Origin: Symploca sp. SIO1C2
GTDB taxonomy: Bacteria > Cyanobacteriota > Cyanobacteriia > Cyanobacteriales > Coleofasciculaceae
NCBI GenBank assembly: GCA_010672925.1
Contig: JAAHFP010000002.1
Coordinates: 102,251-166,250, forward strand
Length of the DNA stretch: 64,000 nt
Reading direction: 5' to 3'
Below, in pieces: positions 6,865 through 13,813 of the stretch. Position 1 is the stretch's first letter; every line of letters starts with the position of its first letter. Below the pieces are notes generated by a model. The model was not told the DNA's origin. It saw only the letters and a program-made list of their open reading frames with translations, and made no database searches. A program made the translations under genes and the position numbers.

Positions 6865-6930
6865 GGGCGTAGCATTTGGGCAATAATTTAAGTAAATAAA
6901 CCCAAGTATCTCAATCCAAATGCTACGCCC
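6865..6930. mobile_element. 66-bp MITE-like element, copy 1
   Basis: The perfect 15-bp terminal inverted repeats are GGGCGTAGCATTTGG (6865-6879) and CCAAATGCTACGCCC (6916-6930). The interior is AT-rich with CAATAATTT and AACCCAAGTAT. Relatives with the same interior blocks are at 27804-27869 (also 66 bp) and about 57614-57690. There is no ORF. Confidence 0.75.
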
Positions 6931-6971
6931 AACCTCCTTGCCGCTGAATGTGTTTCTCGATAGTAAAAAAT

Positions 6972-7817
6972 ATGAAGCGAATTGCGATCGCTAAAGATAC
7001 GGTAAAAATTCTTGAAGCAGGCTACTACTGCTCTCCTGATGGTAAACAGGTTGATATTGTCCAAGAAGTGGCATCTTGCCTCAAACAGACCAAATGTTAC
7101 GAACCGGATACTCTCTCAGCTATCCAACAAAACATTCTCTCTGGTAAACCTCAATATTCAACTATTGAATTTGCAGTCAGGAATGAGACAACTTTGATGG
7201 GAGCAGAACGTCTGGCACAGTCACAACAATTTCAAAAAATTGGAGTTCTCAACTTTGCTTCTGCTAAAAACCCAGGAGGCGGATTTCTTAAAGGTGCTCA
7301 AGCCCAAGAAGAAAGTTTAGCCCGTAGTTCTGCTCTCTACAAAAGTCTCTTGCAATGTCCTGAATACTACGATTTTCATCGTTCTCACAAGTCTCTCTTA
7401 TATTCTGACCGGATGATCTATTCACCAGGTTGTCCAATTATCCGCAGAGATGATGGAACATTACTAGAGAAACCTTTCCTTGTCGATTTTTTCACAAGTC
7501 CAGCTCCCAATGCTGGGGCTATTTGGAGAAATCAACCACAAGAGAGAGAGAAAATTGTTGAGGTTCTGTACAGTCGCGGTGCAAAATTGTTGAGTCTAGC
7601 TACTTATTATGGTTGTGATGCCCTAGTTTTAGGAGCTTGGGGGTGCGGTGTATTTAGAAATGAGCCATCAATAGTTGCTCAAATGTTTGGCGATTTGTTA
7701 TTGCCTCAAGGTCAATTTGCAGGAAGATTCAAAAAAGTATTATTTTCTGTACTTGACTCGACTAAACAAGAAAGGACATTCAGAGAATTCCAGAATCGAT
7801 TTATCAAGGATACCTGA
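6972..7817 (+). CDS. Bacterial-type poly(ADP-ribose) glycohydrolase (TIGR02452-like)
   Basis: This 281-residue protein matches the microbial PARG family, which hydrolyses ADP-ribose polymers and related linkages. NFASAKNPGGGF at residues 94-105 and AQEES at 111-115 form the PARG signature (GGG followed by QEE, with the catalytic Glu). SPAPNAG and LGAWGCGVFRN complete the macro-like fold. An upstream ATG at 6948 would add eight residues; 6972 is preferred because family members begin near KRIAIAKDT. It follows a MITE that abuts a broken tRNA and precedes Arg(TCT). Confidence 0.9.
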   Translation: MKRIAIAKDTVKILEAGYYCSPDGKQVDIVQEVASCLKQTKCYEPDTLSAIQQNILSGKPQYSTIEFAVRNETTLMGAERLAQSQQFQKIGVLNFASAKNPGGGFLKGAQAQEESLARSSALYKSLLQCPEYYDFHRSHKSLLYSDRMIYSPGCPIIRRDDGTLLEKPFLVDFFTSPAPNAGAIWRNQPQEREKIVEVLYSRGAKLLSLATYYGCDALVLGAWGCGVFRNEPSIVAQMFGDLLLPQGQFAGRFKKVLFSVLDSTKQERTFREFQNRFIKDT

Positions 7818-7848
7818 TTATCCATTTTTTAATTCCTAGGAAATTCCC

Positions 7849-7888
7849 TAAAACCTAACACCTAATACCTAAAACCTAACACCTAATT
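7849..7888 (+). repeat. CTAACACCTAA-type simple repeat
   Basis: Imperfect tandem AAACCTAACACCTAATACC units lie here, just before tRNA-Arg(TCT). The same family occurs at 9826-9857, 15113-15136, 23186-23220, 47931-47952 and 55706-55738, usually next to the 3' end of a gene. Confidence 0.65.
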
Positions 7889-7889
7889 T

Positions 7890-7962
7890 GCCCCCATAGC
7901 TCAGTGCATAGAGCAGCGCCCTTCTAAGGCGAGTGTCCCAGGTTGGAATCCTGGTGGGGGTG
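7890..7962 (+). tRNA. tRNA-Arg(TCT)
   Basis: Acceptor GCCCCCA pairs with TGGGGGT (G-T first), discriminator G. Loop CTTCTAA gives TCT. The T-loop is TTGGAAT, with G replacing the conserved C56. Confidence 0.85.
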
Positions 7963-8382
7963 CTTGAGACAATTCAACAAGGAGGTTGTTTTCTTCTAAA
8001 TTATCAGCTATCAGCTTTGTTGCAAAAGCTCATCCCACAATACAGCGTGACCTAATCTTTAGAGCTTATATACATAGTACGAGAGGAAGAGTACCGTCGC
8101 AGCAATGCGGGGGGCGTGAAGCAAGGGAGGCGCAAAGAACCCGAGAGGTTGGCTTGGAGGTAGCTATCCTTTAAAGAGTGTGTCGTAACTCATCGGCGGA
8201 GTTCCTTCTTAGTGATGAACGCTATTGCTCTGATAACTTGTACGCTGTTTTTCGGATGTGCGATCGCATATTACTCTCAATCAAGTTAGCTCAGGATTTT
8301 AGTCCACTTGAGTGGACTTGAGCTATTAGCCTAGAGTTTAAACTCTAGGCGGATCACGGCGGATTACGATGCTATTTGATCT
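7963..8382. other. Intergenic region with two perfect palindromes
   Basis: No gene is supported; a 62-codon frame at 7986-8174 has no recognisable sequence. Two adjacent perfect palindromes lie at 8301-8318 (AGTCCACTTGAGTGGACT) and 8329-8350 (a 22-nt palindrome centred on GTTTAAAC). They may form one cruciform or MITE-like unit upstream of Lys(CTT). Confidence 0.6.
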
Positions 8383-8455
8383 GGGAATGTAGCTCAATCG
8401 GCAGAGCAGGTGACTCTTAATCACTTGGTTGCGGGTTCAATTCCTGCCATTCCCA
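8383..8455 (+). tRNA. tRNA-Lys(CTT)
   Basis: The acceptor GGGAATG/CATTCCC is perfect with discriminator A. Loop CTCTTAA gives CTT. All arms are regular. Bacteria commonly use only Lys(TTT), so this extra isoacceptor is notable. Confidence 0.9.
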
Positions 8456-8482
8456 TCCATTAAACTCGATATTCTCAGAGTA

Positions 8483-9022
8483 ATGAGCAATGAACTTCAA
8501 ACAACCCGATTACAGCTTCGACTTTCTCAAATTAAGGATACTCCAATCCTCTACAGACTCTGGACAAATGACCAAATTCGGTATTTCCTATTTGATAACC
8601 AAATAATATCTTCAGATGAGGCACAATCATTTGTTGAAGACAGCCTGACAAATTTTGAAAAGTATGGATACGGACTCTGGTTAATCTTTCAACCCAATAT
8701 TGATGATCTTGTTGGCTTTACCGGATTCTTGGATCCAGAAGAAGGAATTCCTAGTTTAATCTACGGAGTTCATCCCAATTACTGGGGATGTGGCTACGCA
8801 ACGGAAGCAACCAGTGCTGTGTTGAGTTATGCCCTAGAAAAACTTGCTTTTCCCAAAGTGAGGGCAGATGTGGATGAACCTAACATTGCATCTGTACGAG
8901 TGCTGGAGAAGCTAGGAATGAAGCAAACAGGAAGAGAAGTTGTTAATGAGCATCCACTTCTTTATTTTGAAAAATTGCGATTGCCGAAGGTGCAGCGAAG
9001 TTGCTCCCAAGAAATAGCTTAA
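8483..9022 (+). CDS. GNAT acetyltransferase, RimJ/RimL-like
   Basis: This 179-residue protein has the RimJ/RimL-type GNAT layout: TTRLQLRLSQIKD at the N-terminus, VGFTGFLD in the middle, the acetyl-CoA pyrophosphate loop region GVHPNYWGCGYATEA, and NIASVRVLEKLGM near the end. It would transfer acetyl from acetyl-CoA to an amine; the substrate is unknown. The ATG at 8483 is chosen because the longer frame from 8429 would begin inside tRNA-Lys(CTT). The gene lies between the two Lys tRNAs. An action on ribosomal protein, aminoacyl-tRNA or a drug are all possible. Confidence 0.85.
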   Translation: MSNELQTTRLQLRLSQIKDTPILYRLWTNDQIRYFLFDNQIISSDEAQSFVEDSLTNFEKYGYGLWLIFQPNIDDLVGFTGFLDPEEGIPSLIYGVHPNYWGCGYATEATSAVLSYALEKLAFPKVRADVDEPNIASVRVLEKLGMKQTGREVVNEHPLLYFEKLRLPKVQRSCSQEIA

Positions 9023-9064
9023 CAAAGGCTTCGTTAATGTCTACGAATTCTGTTACTCAAATTT

Positions 9065-9136
9065 GGGTGGTTGGCATAGCGGCTGTGCAGCAGACTTTTA
9101 ATCTGCATCAGATAGGTTCGACTCCTATACCACCCA
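9065..9136 (+). tRNA. tRNA-Lys(TTT)
   Basis: The acceptor GGGTGGT/ACCACCC is perfect with discriminator A. The stem GCAGA/TCTGC is perfect and loop CTTTTAA gives TTT. The T-arm is ATAGG/CCTAT. Confidence 0.9.
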
Positions 9137-9141
9137 CTTTA

Positions 9142-9210
9142 AGAAAACTGGGGGAGCTGAGGGAGCTGGGGAAGCTGAGGAAGCTGAGGGAGAGGAGGGA
9201 GCTCACCTAC
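9142..9210 (+). repeat. GGGAGCTGAGG-type simple repeat
   Basis: Imperfect units of GGGAGCTGAGG and GAAGCTGAGG fill this gap between Lys(TTT) and Ala(GGC). Same family: 21540-21598, 54765-54845 (other strand) and 63163-63190. Confidence 0.7.
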
Positions 9211-9226
9211 TTAATTCATAATAAAT

Positions 9227-9300
9227 GGGTCTGTAGCTTAACTGGTAAAGCGTCAATCTGGCAGATTGAAAGATGGGGGTTCAATTCCCCCCAGTATCCA
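9227..9300 (+). tRNA. tRNA-Ala(GGC) with bulged acceptor
   Basis: The anticodon stem TCAAT/ATTGA encloses CTGGCAG, giving GGC. Acceptor GGGTCTG pairs with CAG-T-ATCC only if T9295 is bulged; then G3-U70, the Ala identity pair, is restored. Discriminator A and an encoded CCA (9301-9303) follow. Without the bulge there are two mismatches. Confidence 0.75.
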
Positions 9301-9324
9301 CCAAGTATTGATTCAGATAAAGTG

Positions 9325-9771
9325 ATGCCAATTTACTTTTACAGCACCCGTACACAAACCTATGGTTGTTTCTCCAACTTTTCCCGACATGGTTTTGAGC
9401 TAGATGAATTGTGGTGGGTAACTAGTGAACATTACTTCCAAGCCCAGAAGTTTGTCGATACTGATCCTTCTTGGTTTGACAAAATCCACTCAGTAAAAAC
9501 TCCCAAAGACGCGGCAAAAATGGGACGCGATCGCAGCCATCCTCTCCGCAGTGATTGGGAACAGGTCAAAGATGGCATTATGCAACGAGCCGTGTTGCAG
9601 AAGTTTAAAACTAATGCCAACATTCGCGAGATTCTTCTAGCTACGGGTGATGAATTAATTGTTGAGAATGCACCCCATGATTATTACTGGGGATGCGGTA
9701 AAGATGGTAGTGGAAAAAATAGATTAGGAGAGATTTTAATGGCAGTCCGGGAAACATTAGGTTCATCTTAA
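9325..9771 (+). CDS. NADAR-family (YbiA-like) N-glycosidase
   Basis: This 148-residue protein is a complete NADAR/YbiA domain. CFSNF at residues 15-19 sits in the nucleotide-sugar pocket, SEHYFQAQKF at 34-43 carries the family's central Glu, and YWGCGKDGSGKNRLGEILM is at 121-139. Members cleave N-glycosidic bonds; some act on riboflavin intermediates and some are reported to remove ADP-ribose from guanine in nucleic acid. The ATG at 9325 is chosen, since the longer frame from 9001 would read through two tRNAs. It lies between Ala(GGC) and Ala(TGC). Confidence 0.88.
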   Translation: MPIYFYSTRTQTYGCFSNFSRHGFELDELWWVTSEHYFQAQKFVDTDPSWFDKIHSVKTPKDAAKMGRDRSHPLRSDWEQVKDGIMQRAVLQKFKTNANIREILLATGDELIVENAPHDYYWGCGKDGSGKNRLGEILMAVRETLGSS

Positions 9772-9858
9772 AGTTTGTACCACAACTGGAACATATTTCA
9801 GATACTAGTTTTTGGCCTAAAACCTACCACCTACCACCTAAAACCTAACACCTAACAT

Positions 9859-9929
9859 GGGGACTTGATGTAACGGGAACATACGACTCTTGCACAGTCG
9901 TTACAGGGGTTCAACTCCCCTAGTCTCCA
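9859..9929 (+). tRNA. tRNA-Ala(TGC)
   Basis: Acceptor GGGGACT pairs with AGTCTCC, with G3-U70 (Ala identity) and discriminator A. Loop CTTGCAC gives TGC. The T-arm is AGGGG/CCCCT. Confidence 0.85.
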
Positions 9930-9940
9930 TTGTCAAAAAT

Positions 9941-10016
9941 GGTGTCTGAAGTCGAAGTGGTCGAGACACTAGCCTGTGAAGCTAGTCATTAGCGGGTTCG
10001 AGTCCCGTCAGACACC
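9941..10016 (+). tRNA. tRNA-His(GTG)
   Basis: Acceptor GTGTCTG (9942-9948) pairs with CAGACAC, and an encoded extra G at -1 faces C73, the His identity feature. Loop CTGTGAA gives GTG. Confidence 0.88.
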
Positions 10017-10020
10017 CTGT

Positions 10021-10107
10021 GGAAGATGCCGCTGAATGGACGGCAAGCGGTCTTGAAAACCGTGGTACGGCAGCGATGTCGTAGGGGTTCGATTCCTCCA
10101 TCTTCCT
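10021..10107 (+). tRNA. tRNA-Ser(TGA)
   Basis: The acceptor GGAAGAT/ATCTTCC is perfect. Loop CTTGAAA gives TGA. A class II variable arm (CGGC/GTCG stem) is present. The T stem AGGGG/CCTCC has one mismatch. It starts 5 nt after His. Confidence 0.85.
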
Positions 10108-10111
10108 CTCC

Positions 10112-10183
10112 CCACCGGAAGCCGAGAAGCGAGGCACTGTGCTGATAACGCAGGGGTAGAAGGGGCAGTACCTTCCCGGTGGA
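10112..10183 (+). tRNA. tRNA-Ile(GAT) with aberrant T-loop
   Basis: The acceptor CCACCGG/CCGGTGG is perfect with discriminator A. The stem CTGTG/CGCAG encloses CTGATAA, giving GAT. The T stem GAAGG/CCTTC is perfect but its loop is GGCAGTA, far from the usual TTCRANT, so folding may be impaired. It is the last tRNA of the array. Confidence 0.72.
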
Positions 10184-10380
10184 TTACTTATAAGTAGGTT
10201 TGGTATCAAAAACTGAACCATGTTAAGAAAAGTAAACTTAGGACAGACTCTTACCAATGACAAATGACAGTTCTCACTAGCTAACTATAATTAACCAAGC
10301 CTACTTAGTGCTCTCGCGTCAATTTGGGAAAAGCCAAATCATAGCTAATTAAGGATACTGACTTCAAATAAGTTAAAATA

Positions 10381-11475
10381 CTAAGAACTGTAAAAAGTTT
10401 GGTAGTGCTTTGAGAGTGCTTTGTAATTAGGTCTTTCCGTTTTACTTTTGGGTATTCTCAATAGCTTTCCTGCTAGTTCTTCATAACAAGTGTCATGCAA
10501 AATTGGAGAAATTTCCACCTTTTTTGTATCTGGATTGATGGAAAGTTTATGACTATCAAACAACTTGTGAATATCTACACGTAGTAGAATTCCATTCGAG
10601 GGATGGTTTGTTCTTTTACCTAAATAGGGGATAATGTGAGCTGCTTGTAGAACATCTTCGACAGAGCAGCCTGTAATTGAGCAACATCCACCATAAGCTT
10701 TCATCAAATCAGACCTGAATTTAGCCTGACCTGGACGGGTAACTACATCTCTCAACCTCTTTTGTCTTTCATCGCTAGTATCGTCTGGATTAAAATATTG
10801 CTCATTATTCGATTGTGATTGTTCCAGACAAGTCCGAATTTCTAGTAATTCTTGGCTAAGTTCACTCGATGTTTCATTGCCTTCCATTAAGCGTATTATA
10901 GTAACAAAAATCTCATCTTTGTTACTTTGACTTACTACTGGATGTCGCTTGCAGTATTCAGTATAAATCTGTGCCAACATTTGATAATCTATGTCTTTCC
11001 AAGATTTATGTAATTGACTTAGATCCACCCAAAATTTTGAATATTTTTTAGCTTTTAGGAGTTTGTTTAATTCTAGAGAAACTGAATCATTAAGTTTTTC
11101 CCCTCCCACAATAAAAATCAATTTTTTAATAATTTCTTGCTTTTGATCGACGTTTAAATTATGAACGATATTATAGTCTTCAAAGACAGCAGAAATTATT
11201 TCCCAAACTTTAATTTCTTGTTCTGGATGTAAATCATAAGTAAAACCTTCAATCCACTTTTCAATACTTATGCTTACAAGATAGCCGACTTTTTCATAAA
11301 GCCTAGTAACTCGTGAAATTTGGCTATCAGTTAATTTACTAATACTTTGGCTACGAGTCACAATATGCTCCATAGGAATTTGCTTGATTGAAACTTCACC
11401 CGTATTTATATTTATTACTTGCGCTCTTAAGCTTTTTTTATTTAAAGATGACATGTTATTTTTGTTTTTTAGCAA
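10381..11475 (-). CDS. HNH_2-type endonuclease-like protein
   Basis: This is a 364-residue protein with a C-terminal HNH_2 domain. A CCSITGC zinc-like segment is at residues 264-270, AAHIIPYLG at 278-286 with the catalytic His, an Asn at 294, and DIHKLFD at 301-307. The N-terminal 230 residues are helical and unrecognised. HNH_2 domains are common in restriction-like and mobile proteins. MSSLNKK at residue 8 is an alternative start. AT-rich codons set it apart from its neighbours, a hint of transfer. It is the first gene after the array, on the opposite strand. Confidence 0.8.
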   Translation of the reverse strand: MLKNKNNMSSLNKKSLRAQVININTGEVSIKQIPMEHIVTRSQSISKLTDSQISRVTRLYEKVGYLVSISIEKWIEGFTYDLHPEQEIKVWEIISAVFEDYNIVHNLNVDQKQEIIKKLIFIVGGEKLNDSVSLELNKLLKAKKYSKFWVDLSQLHKSWKDIDYQMLAQIYTEYCKRHPVVSQSNKDEIFVTIIRLMEGNETSSELSQELLEIRTCLEQSQSNNEQYFNPDDTSDERQKRLRDVVTRPGQAKFRSDLMKAYGGCCSITGCSVEDVLQAAHIIPYLGKRTNHPSNGILLRVDIHKLFDSHKLSINPDTKKVEISPILHDTCYEELAGKLLRIPKSKTERPNYKALSKHYQTFYSS

Positions 11476-11559
11476 TCAGTCTTAAAGTAAGATTATCAGC
11501 TGCTGGTTTGATTTTGAAAGCCCTCTAAATTAGTAGACTTATCCTCTACTACGAGATAA

Positions 11560-11691
11560 TTATTGTTTTTGGCTGTCGTTAATTGTAACTTCTTCGGAAG
11601 AAATAGCAATAGTATCCCAGATATCTTGAACAAGCTGAATTATTTCAGAAATGCTTAATTGTAAAATATTGTTAGGAAGTAAATTTTCCAT
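11560..11691 (-). CDS. Truncated PF09720-like antitoxin, 43 residues
   Basis: ATG at 11689-11691 opens 43 codons to TAA at 11560-11562. The segment LSISEIIQLVQDIWDTIA matches the first conserved helix of addiction-module components (Unstab_antitox, PF09720), but the protein is about half the usual length. No ParE-like toxin follows. It is probably a remnant, or a very short orphan antitoxin. Confidence 0.5.
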   Translation of the reverse strand: MENLLPNNILQLSISEIIQLVQDIWDTIAISSEEVTINDSQKQ

Positions 11692-11798
11692 GGGTTTAAT
11701 TTATAACTTCATATACGATTATACTAAATATCGCTATCTTATCTACTTAATTCATTCTTGCAAATATTAGTTTATTGCTTCTGGATGAAAGACATACT

Positions 11799-12044
11799 TC
11801 ACGATTCTAGTAATTGCCTAACTTGAGCGAGTGCTTCCTCTCCTGGAATGGCTTTTACTGAACTGCTTCTGATTTCATCTATACGTTTTTTTGCTTCTTC
11901 AATCCAAAGTTCTTGAATTGTTTGATAAATGGGATTTGTCTCTTCATCAAGAGCTAGACTCTCTACCAACTTCTTTACCAAGATTACTCTGGAAGCATTC
12001 GGTAAAGTTAGAGCTTCATTGAAAATTTCATCAACAGTCAGCAT
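11799..12044 (-). CDS. Addiction module antitoxin (PF09720-like), orphan
   Basis: This is an 81-residue protein. The core LPNASRVILVKKLVESLALDEE at residues 14-35 is the helix pair of the PF09720 family, and the C-terminal AIPGEEALAQVRQLL matches the usual tail that wraps a RelE/ParE toxin. No toxin gene is found on either side. A decayed copy of another antitoxin's 5' end lies directly upstream at 12074-12116. It is likely an orphan antitoxin, possibly protective or a relic. Confidence 0.78.
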   Translation of the reverse strand: MLTVDEIFNEALTLPNASRVILVKKLVESLALDEETNPIYQTIQELWIEEAKKRIDEIRSSSVKAIPGEEALAQVRQLLES

Positions 12045-12073
12045 AACTCCATCTCTTCAAAATTTTCCTAAAG

Positions 12074-12116
12074 CAGTTTCGCTGAGGCTAAGGGGTTAAA
12101 TTAGGTGTAGCTAAAC
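12074..12116 (-). pseudogene. 5' fragment of the RHH antitoxin gene
   Basis: This 43-bp stretch matches 13032-13074, the start of the ribbon-helix-helix antitoxin gene, with about five differences. The start codon is lost (ATG became ACA) and an added base shifts the frame to a stop. It is a partial duplication lying upstream of the PF09720-like gene. Confidence 0.55.
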
Positions 12117-12140
12117 TTTTACCATTATACTAAAGTTTGT

Positions 12141-12160
12141 AAGAGTGCGATCGCACTCTT
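12141..12160. repeat. 20-bp palindrome centred on HIP1
   Basis: AAGAGTGCGATCGCACTCTT is a perfect palindrome built around GCGATCGC, the highly iterated palindrome of cyanobacteria. It lies between divergent genes, so it could be a shared hairpin or operator. Confidence 0.6.
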
Positions 12161-12226
12161 GTATTGTCAAATTCTCTCTGGCTAGTTATCCTTAACCTCA
12201 GAAACGATGAGTTGGAGGAAGCTCAA

Positions 12227-12433
12227 ATGATACCCAACACTTCCATAGAAAAACGGCTTGCAGCAGTAGAAGCTATAATTGCTGAGTTGCAGAAGAAAAT
12301 TGCATATCCTCAGCCAGCAAATTGGCTACAACAAATTACTGGCTCCTTCAAGAATGAACCTGCTTTTGAGGAGGTACTTACTTACGGAAGAGCAATTCGC
12401 CAAGGAGATGAGTCTTTGCTCGAAGTGCAATAA
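12227..12433 (+). CDS. VapB-like antitoxin, orphan
   Basis: This is a 68-residue protein. The start is fixed by a GGAGG at 12214-12218 about 8 nt before ATG 12227; the longer frame from TTG 12164 has no such site. SIEKRLAAVEAIIAELQKKI is a short coiled coil, followed by WLQQITGSFKNEPAFEEVLTYGRAIR, a pattern I know from cyanobacterial antitoxins paired with PIN toxins. No PIN gene follows; the next gene is on the other strand. Function as an antitoxin is inferred. Confidence 0.65.
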   Translation: MIPNTSIEKRLAAVEAIIAELQKKIAYPQPANWLQQITGSFKNEPAFEEVLTYGRAIRQGDESLLEVQ

Positions 12434-12476
12434 GTGTCATCTAGCCACGTAACACAACTTTACCTTGAGTGCGATA

Positions 12477-12782
12477 TCACACATCTTGTGAAGAGATAGT
12501 AAGGCGAGTATTGAGCTCAATTGCATTACAAAAACTGCTAAGGCTATTGAGTAAAGCATTGTAGTAAGCATAAGCGTCATCCCGCTGACTCTGAAGCTGG
12601 TCATACAAGAGCAATTCTGGCTGTGCAACTAAATGCTCTTTGGGGATATCCAAACCTGCTTTAGTTAATCGCGTTGAAGCGATTGTTACTAATAAAGCGC
12701 CAATTGTATCAGTCTTGCCGTTATGAAGATCATCTAATCCAGTTAGGATCAGGTCTGCTCCTGGCAATTCATTCAAGTTCAT
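12477..12782 (-). CDS. Conserved hypothetical protein, toxin-antitoxin neighbour
   Basis: This is a 101-residue soluble protein with no recognised domain. It opens with LNELPGADLILTGLDDLHNGKTDTIG and ends in a helical DAYAYYNALLNSLSSFCNAIELN segment. I believe similar small proteins occur in other cyanobacteria, but I cannot assign a role. It lies 49 bp downstream of the RHH antitoxin on the same strand, where a MazF-like toxin would be expected. It does not look like MazF. Confidence 0.6.
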   Translation of the reverse strand: MNLNELPGADLILTGLDDLHNGKTDTIGALLVTIASTRLTKAGLDIPKEHLVAQPELLLYDQLQSQRDDAYAYYNALLNSLSSFCNAIELNTRLTISSQDV

Positions 12783-12831
12783 TTATTTTACTCTTCTTAG
12801 GTATTTTAATGATGAATCTGCCACTATTCCC

Positions 12832-13065
12832 CTAGTCAGACAATGTCTGATCCCATAAGTCTCGTTCCGCTAGTTCTTCCTGCCAAAGTGCCTCATTCTG
12901 TCTTAAAACAGCAAACGCTTGGTTAGCTTGTACAAGAAAAATATATCTACGATAATTCTCAATGGCCTTATCCAAAACCGTCTGCATTGTCTCGCCAGAT
13001 GCTTCTGCTAAATTAATGAGAGTTTTGTGAGTAGTTTCGCTGAGGTTAAGGGTTAAATCAGGCAT
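12832..13065 (-). CDS. RHH-type antitoxin (MazE/PemI-like role)
   Basis: This is a 77-residue protein. MPDLTLNLSETTHKTLINLAEASGE is a strand-helix start typical of ribbon-helix-helix DNA-binding antitoxins, followed by VLDKAIENYRRYIFLVQANQAF and LRQNEALWQEELAERDLWDQTL, the toxin-binding tail seen in cyanobacterial antitoxins paired with MazF/PemK. The ATG at 13065 is preferred over TTG at 13080. No MazF gene follows. Confidence 0.75.
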   Translation of the reverse strand: MPDLTLNLSETTHKTLINLAEASGETMQTVLDKAIENYRRYIFLVQANQAFAVLRQNEALWQEELAERDLWDQTLSD

Positions 13066-13269
13066 AGCTAAACTTGGCAAATTCTACCTTTACAATTGTA
13101 GTCACGGTAAAGAATATAGCACTATGCGCTAGGTAACAGGCAACATAAGTTGTGGTGGGTTTGGTGGATTTAGGAATGTCCTAACCTAAACTTGTAGCGC
13201 TATATGTATAGCATTACACCTAACACTTATTCTTTTCCCGAAAATTACGACTTATTCAGTAAACCCTAT

Positions 13270-13482
13270 TCAAGTTGGAATCCCAACCACAGTAATCAAT
13301 TCAGGCTTAGGCTGTTTAACAATTGGAGCAGGTGAGTTTCGGTTGGCTTCAAAAGGCAAATCAGAACAAGAACAAGCCCTCCAACTACCCATAACAGGAA
13401 CGGTCAGTAATTGACACATGCCTCCTCTACGTCCGGTAAGTTGATAGTAGCGGCAACTCCGACAAGAGCTCGATTTAAACAT
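13270..13482 (-). CDS. Conserved cyanobacterial Cys-rich small protein
   Basis: This is a 70-residue protein. SSSCRSCRYYQLTGRRGGMCQLLTVPV and SWRACSCSD place five cysteines in a zinc-binding-like pattern, followed by a disordered Pro-rich tail. I recognise this layout as a small protein widespread in cyanobacteria, but know no function. The start at MFKSS (13482) is preferred to the frame start at 13515, because homologues as I recall them begin just before the first Cys pair. It is monocistronic. Confidence 0.65.
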   Translation of the reverse strand: MFKSSSCRSCRYYQLTGRRGGMCQLLTVPVMGSWRACSCSDLPFEANRNSPAPIVKQPKPELITVVGIPT

Positions 13483-13794
13483 ATGTAATCTCCGGAAAAA
13501 TGAGCTATTTTTCATCTAAAATAGTCAGTATTTACCAAGAAAATAACTGCTATTTAGGGTTATCCTATGTTTTGTGTATCTCTAGCTTAACTTAAGAAAT
13601 TATTAATTTCACCTGAAAACACAAAATTTGTAATATGTTGGGAAGTATGGCCTCATTTTGAGACTAGTAACACCGTGTGGAATTTTTGTATTCAAAATTG
13701 GCTTTGCTCATCTAAGGCGGCGGGAAACTATTCCTTAATGCCTCGTAGGGATAGCCGCCTGCCCCAAAGGTCGTTTTTTACAAACAACTAACAG
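13483..13794. other. Intergenic region, nothing recognised
   Basis: I see no gene on either strand. The right end (13771-13813) holds an imperfect inverted repeat, GTCGTTT...ACAACTA paired with TAGTTGTAAACGAC, that overlaps the 3' end of the DUF4278 gene and may be its terminator. Confidence 0.5.
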
Positions 13795-13813
13795 CTAGTT
13801 GTAAACGACACCA
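13771..13813 (-). terminator. Imperfect hairpin at the 3' end of the DUF4278 gene
   Basis: The arms GTCGTTT-ACAA-ACAACTA and TAGTTGTAAACGAC pair across a short loop, with a T-run bulge. The hairpin overlaps the last codons of the minus-strand gene and could stop its transcript. Confidence 0.35.
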
